DNA of 10,653 nt, from positions 1 through 10,653 of the forward strand of contig JBBHKE010001681.1 of NCBI GenBank assembly GCA_037447655.1, written 5' to 3'. Numbering within the stretch: position 1 is the stretch's first letter; the number at the start of each line of letters is the position of its first letter. Below, in pieces: positions 1 through 9,100 of the stretch. A model generated the notes under the pieces. It saw only the letters and a program-made list of their open reading frames with translations, made no database searches and was not told the DNA's origin. The translations under genes were made by a program, and so were the position numbers. The DNA comes from Zygnema cylindricum (Eukaryota; Streptophyta; Zygnematophyceae; Zygnematales; Zygnemataceae).

Positions 1-871
1 GACCCCCCCTAGCCTTCTCCAGAGAGCTACCACCACCACCTCGGGGAAGGGGAGAGGGAGGATTGGGAGGAGGCCGGGAAAAGAGAGAGGCATCCCTCCC
101 CTCTCCTTCCCCTTGCTACGAGTTTCAGGTCATTCATCTGTTTCATAATTGGATCAATTTGATTACTACAATTACAAATTGTAATTTTTCATTAATGGAT
201 ATGAAAATTATTCCCATTGAAATGCATTACTTTTACATGTACAAAAGTTTGTTTATATTTACTTCATATGTACCTAAAAATAACGTTTTAATTAGTTTCA
301 TATGTATAGAAAATGTTTTGATTGGTCGAAAGTGTAGTGTCGCGCTGTGTCACATGTCAAATTTAAGAAAGAAATTGCACTTCAAAAATTGCTTGCATGT
401 TGTTTCAATTTCATACACAAAACGACAAAAAAAATACCAGAATTATGTGAGCAAAGAAATTGAAAGAAAACCCTTGCGAATGTTCTTTATATATTGTCAC
501 CAACCGTTGTCAAAAAAAAAAAAAATGTATCTATTCTCTTTCCATGTACACTCTAGTTTCAATAATTGAAAAAAGAAAAAAGAAAAAAAACAAACAAAAG
601 AACTTTTGTTCTCTATCTCGCTAGAAGAATTTAAAAACCAGTCACACAGTGAATACTAATAGCTTTCTCATAACATTTCACGAAAGGCTTCAAATTTCCT
701 TCCTCTACCACACTTAAAGTTCACAAGCCTTCCAAAATTTGGCCATTCCTCTTCGTCTTCCCGTTTTCATTTCCGTTTTTTTCATTTTTTCCCCGTTTTT
801 CCCTTCCGCACATCATCAAAATCCTTCAGAAACTTCGGTTCCTCCTCATTTTCATTTTTCCTTTGTCAATG
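1..871. other. Gene-poor DNA downstream of the lipid-transfer gene
   Basis: I find no convincing gene here. A long open frame at 63-569 lacks an ATG at its start, is low in complexity at its beginning and AT-driven afterwards, and resembles nothing I know. The part next to 871 should hold the 3' UTR of the minus-strand lipid-transfer gene. On the minus strand it has several AATGAA-type variants (plus-strand TTCATT around 760-855) but no clear AATAAA. Positions 735-815 hold degenerate copies of a CCGTTTTCATTT unit. Positions 568-590 are a GAAAAAA-type A-rich run, followed by the palindrome CAAAAGAACTTTTG at 595-608. Confidence 0.5.
43..112. repeat. Imperfect polypurine/polypyrimidine inverted repeat
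   Basis: A 21-base G/A-rich arm at 43-63 is matched by a C/T-rich arm at 92-112 at 17 of 21 positions. Both arms end in an eight-base perfect match (GGGGAAGG / CCTTCCCC), and the spacer is 28 bases. This is either a foldback or chance pairing of two low-complexity tracts. No target duplication could be assigned. Confidence 0.4.
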
Positions 872-1887
872 TCACTGCCCAAACTCATTAAACCAGCAAA
901 CTCCCTGGGCTAGCAGAGCGGCAATGGCCACAGCTCGCCACGTGGCAGCCATGGCTGCCCCGCTGGACTGAGGATCTGAATCGCTGCCGTCCACCCGCTG
1001 CGTGGGGAGAGAGGAGGGAGAGGCGGCGGGAGACACGGAAGGTGGAGTGGGGCCTGGGGAACCAACTGAATCCATGATGGTCGGGTTAAAGGGTTAACCC
1101 GAGTTAATCTCCGACTGTTTGCACGGTTAATACTTGGAACCCTAACACGGTTTATCGCTATTAGGGTTAACAGCTTTTTAGGGTTAGTGATAACCCTGAT
1201 AGCGATACGCCGTTAGATCCGTGAGGACTGAGGAATAGCAGCCGCTTCGGCGCTCGATCGGTCACTCAAATTTGAAATTTCTATCTTGAAAAGTGGACGG
1301 GGGGTTTATGAACCCATCATCATGATTAGCATCAGCATCAGCATGGCCATCATCATCATCGGCATCATCATAGGCATCCAATCAACGCCAGCTTTTTGCA
1401 GGAACGGTGGTGGTTGGTTCATACTTTCATATTCACATTTTTACAATTGGACAAAAAGAGTACGGTATTATGGCATACCTGTTCCTGTACAGGTGGCATT
1501 TCCTGGGAGCTCCAGCGTGGAAGCCGGCACTCCGCAGATGTCATTCGAAAGCGACGCTATTTGGTCCGCAGTGAACTCCGTCGCTTCGTCGCAAAAGCAT
1601 CGGTACTCGTTAGCCAATAGCACTGCGGCGCAGCACGCGCCGATACCGGCGCTAATAGCATTCGACAGGAAATAGTCCGTACACGCGGCATCGACGGCGT
1701 AGATCTGCCCGACACAGCCTTCGCTATATTGAAGTGCCGAAGGTGACGGTGACGGTGACGGTGCGGGGGCTGACGTCGGAGTAGGAGTCGTAAAAAATGG
1801 GAATTGAGCGTTCGATCCGAGAATTCCGAAAACCATAATTACTACAGTAAATAGTGTACCACATAGAGAAAACCGCATTGTGGCCAT
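872..1887 (-). CDS. GPI-anchored-type non-specific lipid-transfer protein (two exons)
   Basis: Exons at 1479-1887 and 872-1065 join across a phase-1 GT-AG intron (donor ACAG|GTATGC, acceptor TTCAG|TT) to give 200 residues. Residues 1-28 are a hydrophobic signal peptide. Residues 33-50 are a Thr/Ser/Ala-Pro tract typical of arabinogalactan glycosylation. Residues 58-133 carry the eight-cysteine pattern C-Cx-CC-CxC-C-C at C58, C69, C85/C86, C97, C99, C118 and C133. N130-A-T is a glycosylation sequon. Exon 2 adds a Ser/Pro-rich linker, a small-residue stretch near S170-A174 suitable for GPI attachment, and a hydrophobic tail (181-195), ending in NEFGQ. Family knowledge: such proteins sit at the outer plasma membrane or wall and bind lipids, often in cuticle or suberin formation. 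The substrate is not readable. The first ATG gives the start; M4 is an alternative. A hybrid proline-rich protein is the other possible label. The eight-cysteine fold is secure, the GPI tail less so because it ends in a charged residue segment. Confidence 0.82.
1142..1216. repeat. Small foldback (miniature inverted-repeat element) with telomere-like motifs
   Basis: The left arm 1142-1169 and right arm 1191-1216 are reverse complements apart from a 2-nt bulge and three mismatches. Both contain TATCGCTAT and an AGGGTTA segment. The 21-nt loop contains another TTTAGGGTTAG. The arm motif ATCGCTATTAG also begins the element at 10157, so this may be a terminal-repeat-only relative of that family. 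Confidence 0.55.
1315..1379. repeat. CAT/ATC-rich microsatellite
   Basis: Impure trinucleotide runs of CAT, with CAG and GGC interruptions, lie inside the lipid-transfer gene intron. This explains the Ile/Met/Ser-rich open frame read through it on the plus strand, which is not a gene. Confidence 0.8.
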
Positions 1888-2268
1888 AGAAAGTTTCGAA
1901 TAGGAAGCTAAGGCTTTTCAGGTGGTAAAGGGAGGTCAGGGTTCAAGGACAAAGAGAGCTTTCGCTTGTAGTTTCGTCTGTTGGAGGACACGCAGAATTT
2001 TCAGTTTGCAGGTGAATTTGAAATTGGTAAGAAAGTAAAAGTGCGGTGCTCTTTATCGGTGTCGACGCGAAGTGACAAGTGTCTACGGTGGCGTGCAAAT
2101 CGAGAAGCTCGGAAATATCGGACGGCCGGAATTTGTTTGCCCGTCCTTGGCAGTCAGCGACAAAGAGGTGACTAGTGACGGCCGGCGGATTTTGACAAGC
2201 GGAACGGCTGACAGGAGAGCCAAGCGGCGTCCGGTTACGGTGTATCGCCAAACTCAAAACGTTTTTAC
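1888..2268 (-). promoter_or_regulatory. Upstream region of the lipid-transfer gene
   Basis: This lies between the start codon and the hAT-type element. On the minus strand it has pyrimidine patches (around 1930-1960) and a CCAAT box about 135 bp before the ATG (ATTGG at 2022-2026). No clear TATA box is present. GACGGCCGG occurs twice (about 2121 and 2178). The open frames here on both strands are probably chance. Positions 2261-2268 are the left target-site duplication of the element. Confidence 0.4.
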
Positions 2269-2657
2269 TAGTGTTGGGTATCGGGTAAATTCATATCGCG
2301 ATAATTTCGATATTCAATATATTGAATATCGTCGAGCAGATTCCTCGATGTATCGTACCGGGACCAACATAAATCATCGCGATATATATCGCAAAAACTG
2401 GGTGTCCGTACAGTCATAGTACGAAAAATGGTACAGAAAATCGTACGGAACCCCCCCACTGAGCGCGCGCCGGGGGGGTTTTAAAAAAAATCGGGAAAAA
2501 CAATTAATGCCTCGATATATTGGCGATACGACATATCGGCGATATGTATATTGCGATGATTTGATTTTCGATATATCGAAGCGATATATCGATTGTTGGG
2601 TATCTGAAATTCGATATATATCGAATATCGGCAAAAGGTCCTCGATACCCAATGCTA
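2269..2657. mobile_element. Non-autonomous hAT-type miniature inverted-repeat element
   Basis: The terminal inverted repeats are TAGTGTTGGGTATCG (2269-2283) and the reverse complement of 2643-2657, TAGCATTGGGTATCG, differing at two positions. The element is flanked by a perfect 8-bp duplication GTTTTTAC at 2261-2268 and 2658-2665. An 8-bp duplication with TAGTG-like ends is the hallmark of the hAT superfamily. At 389 bp without a transposase frame, it must have been moved in trans. The interior holds about twenty TATCG/CGATA pentamers, often as palindromes such as CGATATATCG, and a central C7/G7 hairpin. Confidence 0.85.
2449..2480. repeat. Central C7/G7 hairpin of the hAT-type element
   Basis: AACCCCCCC (2449-2457) can pair perfectly with GGGGGGGTT (2472-2480) across a 14-nt loop containing GCGCGCGC. 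It lies almost exactly at the midpoint of the element. Just to its left, TCCGTAC (2405-2411) and GTACGGA (2443-2449) form another short inverted repeat. Confidence 0.75.
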
Positions 2658-2665
2658 GTTTTTAC

Positions 2666-3179
2666 CATAGAAAAGGTCAAGTTAGAGCCTCGAGGGACTG
2701 AAAGTATTAGCTAGCCGAGTGGACTCATTGGTTGCATGTGTAGCATGACATACACTTCCTTCCGCTTTTTGCTTGTTCATTTCACCAAAGAGAAACTGTC
2801 AAACGTCGTTACCAGATGCCATTCAGCAAGACTGTTTAGCGTGAGTTTCTATGTATCACTGATTTTGTTGTGGCCTCATATTAGCCAAATACAACCATCA
2901 TCACTGCTTTCTGGCCTGACAAATGACCGGCTGTAATGTGGAGATCTGTAGACAAAAAGTACTAATATATACATTGGTGTTCATGTTGTCGATATTGTCA
3001 AATTCAAGCCTCAAGAAAACAACACCAAACTTACAAGGGCAACGTTAACATAGCTATGGAATATATTTATACATAGCTATACATAGATCCGTGATAGGAT
3101 CTCTCTTCATACAGAATTCTCATGTACATCTTTTTTTCATTTCATTATAATTGCCAATCAAATCATTTGTTTCGCCTTC
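2666..3179 (-). other. Spacer and 3' UTR region of TFIIE-alpha
   Basis: I see no gene here. The part next to 3179 follows the TFIIE-alpha stop codon and should hold its 3' UTR and cleavage site. There is no canonical AATAAA on the minus strand, which is common in plants; AT-rich stretches and TGTA elements are present around 2960-3130. ACATAGCTAT is repeated directly at 3048-3057 and 3071-3080. A plus-strand open frame at 2736-2936 shows no recognisable protein features. Confidence 0.4.
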
Positions 3180-6100
3180 CTAAGTGTCCTCCCATTCAAT
3201 ATCATCGTCTCCATCGTCCCCCCATAGTCCTGTGTCTCTCGCTCCATTTCCTGTCCCGTCTCCTTTCCCTGGAGACTCTGTCTCTTGTCTGGTATCTCCT
3301 GTTTCCATACCCTCGGCTCCCTGACTCGCAGGCTCCCCATCTTCCCACTCAAACTCTTCCTCCTCTTCCATGACGGGAGCATCATTTGCCACTGCCTCAG
3401 GAATACCTCCCGTTCTAGGTTCTTCCTCCCATTCTACTCCCTCATCTTCCTCCGTTTCTTGTATTTCCTCCTTCACCTCTGTCTTTACAGTGACGGCTCC
3501 AGGCTCTGGCTCTGGCTCTCCTCCCATTTCACGTGCTTGAAGAGCCACATAATAAGCCTTGTAATACTCCTGCAGATAGTTTTTTTCATAACTTTGTTAG
3601 CTTTTCTTTCACAGAATTTTCATAACTTTGTTTCATAGTTCTTACATAAACTTAGGTTCATAGCTTTTTCATAACTTTGTTACTCTTCAATTCATGGCAT
3701 TGTTAGTTCTTTTCCATGGCTGTGTTAGTTTTTCCGAGTAAAACATCGTCGACGACTTTTCAAGTTCCGTGGTTCGTTGCTTGCATGGAGGTGTTTCATC
3801 AAGGCGGTATCCTCGTCAGCCTTTCCACCGATAAAAACATTGCCAAAATAATCTAAACAAACAACAGTCACTTCGTAGTACATGAGAAAAAACTGAAGCT
3901 GAACAGACATATGAAGGGAAATCCTACCTCCAGACGTAGTCGTTCAGCCTCCTCTTCTCCTGAGGTGTCTTCTGTTTTGACGAAACCACTGGGCTTCACG
4001 TCCTCCTCTTCCGGCTCTGGTTTGACTCCTCGTTGAGCAGCTGTTAAATTCATGCCCTCTCGAATAACCCATGCTGGGATAACCTTCTGTGGTTTTGCCG
4101 GCCCTTGGTTCTTATTCGCTTCCGCATTACCACCTCCTCCAATCGTTACCTCCACCTACAAAAGAAACAAAAAATCCATTCAGTCTATCATTAAGCGTCA
4201 GGTTTCCCAACTTTAACCATCAACAATCTCAAATTGTCCAAGGGAATGTAGCCAAAGAAGACTCCCATAGAAAAGCAAGAGACAATGAACACAATGGAAT
4301 GCACCAACTATTACCCTTTCTAGTCTTACACAACGAGAAGCAAAAAAAAGAAAACAAAAATAATTATAATAATCCAACCAAACACATGAGCATCATCATG
4401 ACCCAACAAGGAATCAGAAGCATCGTCTATATCTTTTAGATTCCATAGCCCATGTCCCTAAAAAACCTCCCAAACAATAAAAAACCCAATATTCTGTGTC
4501 TGAATCTCCACGTCCTAAAAAACCCTGAAAAGCCTAATGTTCATGCCCCATGTCCCCAAAACACCCCAAGTGTCTCCCATGTGAGAGGTCCCGAGTCCCC
4601 AAAAAGCCCAATGGCCCAATAAACCCAATGCCTGATGCCCCATATCCTGTATCCTGTACTCAATATCCCATGTGATAAGAGCAACAAGTAACAAGAGCAA
4701 CAAGTGGTACGAACCTGTGTCTCTCCCACAAATGGCATTGGTGCTGCATTGGCTGTGTGTGTGGCCTGTTTGGGAGCATTTTGAGGCACATCCAGCCCCA
4801 TGGCTTGAGCTCTCTGTGCAGCACTTGCTTTGGCCTCCCATTCCGCAAGAGTTCGGTAGACCGGAGGCGTCAACTCTTTCACTCTCGCTAACTGATCTGT
4901 CAGAGGTTTCAGCTGCTTCTGAGAAATCGAGACGGAGAAGACATAAACTACGTCAATTGTCATTGTTCTGATTCACAAGTGATGCTTGTCCTGTTGACGG
5001 GATACTGAAATATCATTGGTGATCATCATGCTTTGCTAACTGCTAGTAAACTGGCTTCCCGTTTACAGATTCAGAATTGGTTTTTGGAGACCAACAAACA
5101 TTAGTGGAGAGGAGTTTACCGTAGGATTCTCAAATAGTAAGAGTTTATTTTCTCCACCTTGAATCAGTAAAAGAAACAAAGAATCACAACCCACACCACA
5201 AAGCTTCTGCTAAATGCTTCATACCTCCATACGTTCGAGCATTTTCCGTATCTTATCACGCCGAGTTCTTCTATCTTCCCCCTCACCAGGTACTCCCCCC
5301 TCTCCTGTTCCATCTCCCCCAAGGTGGTTGCTTTCTTCCACAAGCTCAGTGTCACAACGCTCACAGTGCAAATCCATGGTGATAGGATCGACAAGTCTCG
5401 CTGCGTCCAAGGCAGAATATCTGCATCAACCAGCCAGTAGAGAATCACAACTTGACAACATAAAGTAATTTACAATTAGACAAGAGGAAGGTCATTTTAA
5501 ACATGAGGTAAATCCATAAAATTAGTCGCAACAGTCAGCGGATACTACTTCTGTTGCCTACGTTTGTCTATAATGTCTCAAGGACAGCAAACAATCTGTG
5601 GGAATAGTTTTTAGGCATCTGCTTTAGAAACTTAGAAAAGATTTTTACTTTTGTTTGCATGTCTCACTGGGGCAGAGATACTCTTGCAAAGTGTTGCGAT
5701 CCTCCAGCTCATCCTTCAATTTCTTTTTTGCCCGCAACAATCGATACCGTATCACATCATAAGCCTGCACAGGCAACTCAGAAATAATAAGATTGAGACT
5801 TGGGAAAAAGAGAAGAAAATTCAAAATGAAAAAATCGAAGGAAAAAATCATTCCTTGCACCTTGCAGCAGTGCAGCGGTAGAGAACAAAACTAATTGAGA
5901 AATAGTTCACAAAAAAAGGTTTTTACAATGCAGTCCAGCAATAGGAAGATGTTGACTACTGCCTGTTCAGTAGCAAGTTTTATGACAGTTGCCAGGGAAA
6001 CACAAAGAAGTAGCCCTACACTTCCTTATAAGTTTACGATCGTGGATTCAGTAGTCTCCAATGGAAGCTTCTGGTGCAATTAGACTATCACGCAACAATA

Positions 6101-9100
6101 TCTTTAGTAGTAAAACAATAATTGCCGCGTAGATTTAGAGATGATGCTAATTGCTGATTAGCCAACCTAAGACTTCCAAAACAAAGAACAACGAGCTGGT
6201 AACATTTTGATAATATTTGAAAAAGTTTGAAGTCCTCATACCAATTTTTAATTTCACGATACACATTCAACTGTCACCATCATGTTAACTAATGACTTGC
6301 TGCCGCGAATATAGCATCTTGACTTCTGCTGTCCAGAGGATACATGGATGGGAGGCTTTAAGTTTACTCAATACACTCATGGTCTACAGCTAAAGGCCTT
6401 CCCAGTCGTTTTGCTGATACATTTTAATCTACGGAGTGCAATACATTGTCCCACGTGTCAATAAGTTGGGATGAACATCACATAGAAACCTAAAATGTCA
6501 ATAACCACATTAAAATCGAGAGCACAACATTTTATTGAGAATGTTGTAGGACAGTTACTGACACCATTCATTAAATAATTGTGACTTTTAAAAGAAAGTG
6601 ACACTACAAGAGATTCTGAATTCTGACACGTTTGCAAGTTGTCACAAAATGAGCAAAATATTGGCATGAAAACAACAAAGGCTTGGACATGATTAGAGCT
6701 AACGTTTGGTATGGAGACTCAAGCAAACAGAGTGATAAGCAAACGGGCATTCAATTGCATTCTCGACCCAGCACAACATGACCGGAATAAGAGTTTTCTA
6801 AACCAAAGCTTTCGAGAAGGTGACAAAGAATTAAAAAGTTGGAGTGCATCAATGTGGCAACTAATCGAAATTAAATGCACTCCGAGCGAAACAGATGTTG
6901 ACAGCAGCAATAAGCCTCAATGGCATATGGAAACTGGCTCCCAGCTAATAAAACAATAGAATGGACAAGAGTGGAGATATATCTTTCAGCTGCGTTGAAG
7001 CAAATAAGTAGGCTATTTTGTTCTTCCAGTACTCAATGCCCTCCAGAAAAGGATTGGAAGTTGACAACTACAATTAAACATAGACTTTTGTTCACAAAAT
7101 TCAAATTCTGGAAACAGTTTGTCAGAAAAAGAACTTAAGAGAATTAAAAATGACAAAACAACCCCTTCCCTGGCCTTCCCATATTAACAGCATTCCAACT
7201 GCTTCCCAAACACAATATATCCACCATTATGCTCCTTCATCACCTGTGATGTACCTGGCCGTAGTCCAGGGCACAGTATGAATACTCGTGCTGCTTCATT
7301 TTCTCTTCCATAACCTCTTCTGGAGCTGCCTCTTCGCCAGTCTCAGCTGCGACTGCCTGCCGAACTCTTTTTGCTGTCCGGGCATTCTGCACATCATAAA
7401 GCCCTTATCATGGATTGAAACTGCACTCTGTGCACCTATGCTGCATTACACAAAATAAGAGTATTCATTTGAGAGCTAAATGCAAAAAGACATGGCCGGT
7501 TTATATGATTAGGTCAAAAAAACTATAAATCCAAAACATCGTAACTCAAGAGTTTTAAAACACCTGACGTAACGTAGAACCGGGAATGCTGAGGCAAGGA
7601 GACAAGTCAATGCATTTCTTTGACTAAAGGGAAGGAATGCAGGCAGCTAAAGCTACTCTAGCAGGACACAGTCACTGACTCTACTGGATGAACCAGATAT
7701 AGTGGAATCGGCCAAGGTCAGTACACAGAAAAAGTGCAAAAATTAAAATGGTGTGGATCTAAAGTTTAGTGCATTCCAACTCTCACGTGTGTCAAGGTCC
7801 TCGAGACACTCCTATGTGAAAATATTCAGGGCTGTATTGATCATTACACCAGTGACTATGCCAAAATACTACTCATGAAAGCTAATTTGCAAGTTTATGT
7901 GCGTGCTAACAACAATAGCCCAGAAAATTTCACAGCCCTTACATCGAGGGCCTTGACATTTCTCATGTTGTGTGGTAAACAGATGCGACTAATTTTGTCT
8001 AAAATGTCATTGGATAAGCTTTGACGTGAAATTGTTCACACAGTTGAGCTCACCTCCTTCCTCTGCTCCCGCACAACTAGACGGTCTTCCTGCAGAGCCC
8101 TCAGAGTCCTACGGAGCTGTTTGGGATGAAGGTGGAGCTGGCGAGCAAGCTCTTCTTCCTTCATCCATTGCCGCCTGTAAAGCAGAATCAACAAAAGAAA
8201 GAGGCCAGAGTCACATGGGGTAATAAGATTGAAGAGATTTTCGCTTGTTGAGAGTAAATCGTGCACTTTTAGGATAGAACGTACGTAGAATTACCCATAA
8301 AATTGTACGAATTGTACGACCCTTAAAACAATAGACATCCGACAGAGTAATCACTGGACAAACGACAAGTAATGCAATACAAGAGAAGAAGTTGCAGAAA
8401 ATGGCAAGGTTCCAATATTACATTACGATTGTTTTAGCAGAAAAGACTCAAAGTTCGTAATAAAGTATGTATTCTCAAATGTAAAGCGACAAAAATAAAG
8501 CAACTTCCTTGAACAGGATACAAGCAAATTTTCGTAGATCAAATTTAAAAACATAACTGCATTGATGAAATGATGTTCAAGCTGATACAAGTGCCCGTGT
8601 AAATGGATAAATGAACACAAACATGTTGACCATCGCTGTTTAACATGTGTGTCAGGAAGGAATATCGCCCCAAGAAAGGACCAGTTCAATGCCCGAAAAT
8701 AAAAGGTCCCTAAATGCAAGACAATTCAAAATTGAGACATTTGGAAATCCTCAAATGGTGTCAAACTTCGAGTCTTAGACAAATGTTACAGAAAATGCCT
8801 AGAAATGGAAAATGCAATTAGAGGAAGGAATCCCCTGAGCCTTAGAGCTATCAGCTGATCCTATCACCTAAAATACACTCGAAATCAGCTTTGCTACAAC
8901 AACTGTGTCACGATATTGAGAAAGAGGTCGAGGAAGAGAGAGGGAGAGGAGGACCTTGCAAGAGCATCAAGAATAACAACGGCATTCCCACGATTATCAG
9001 CCTTGTCTGTTTTGCTCTTGCTGGTATCCCGTGCAGGAACTTCGTCGTTATAAAATGCCCGAGCGAAAAGCTTCACCAGTCTGTCCCACCCAGAGCAAAA

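Larger units (their letters stand above)
1066..1478 (-). other. Intron of the lipid-transfer protein gene
   Basis: The intron is 413 bp. The donor matches plant consensus well; the acceptor TTCAG has a weak pyrimidine tract. It holds a TTAGGG-rich foldback, the perfect stem CGGGTTAA/TTAACCCG (1082-1101, 4-nt loop) close to the acceptor, and a CAT-rich microsatellite. If retained, translation stops three codons past the exon, after Gly-Met-Pro. Confidence 0.75.

Noticed and set aside
63-569. 168-codon open frame on the plus strand
   Set aside because: It begins at a non-ATG codon in a G-rich repeat, runs through AT-rich DNA, has no family features, and has no splice or promoter context.
1286-1675. 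Plus-strand frames opposite the lipid-transfer gene
   Set aside because: They are antisense to exon 1 with its eight-cysteine pattern, and their Ile/Met-rich start comes from the CAT microsatellite.
1943-2419. Overlapping frames on both strands upstream of the lipid-transfer gene
   Set aside because: They run from unique sequence into the hAT-type element, and residue content follows the TATCG repeats. There is no recognisable domain.
2711-2740. GCCGAGTGG, resembling the D-arm of a class II tRNA
   Set aside because: No matching acceptor stem, anticodon arm or GGTTCGAATCC-type T-arm follows within tRNA length.
5000-5040. ATGATGA on the minus strand in intron 6, a possible snoRNA C box
   Set aside because: No CTGA D box or closing stem at a suitable distance.
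6452-7789. CACGTG G-box hexamers in introns 4 (6452-6457) and 3 (7784-7789)
   Set aside because: Two hexamers over several kilobases of intron are expected by chance, and nothing else marks an enhancer.
8423-8719. 98-codon minus-strand frame in intron 2
   Set aside because: It is Phe/Leu-rich, lies wholly inside a well-defined intron, and does not fit the TFIIE-alpha frame.
3180-9076. An animal origin for the TFIIE-alpha gene
   Set aside because: The DNRG insert, PMPFVGET, MNLTAAQRG and EWED tail are plant-type blocks, and the neighbour is an eight-cysteine lipid-transfer protein.
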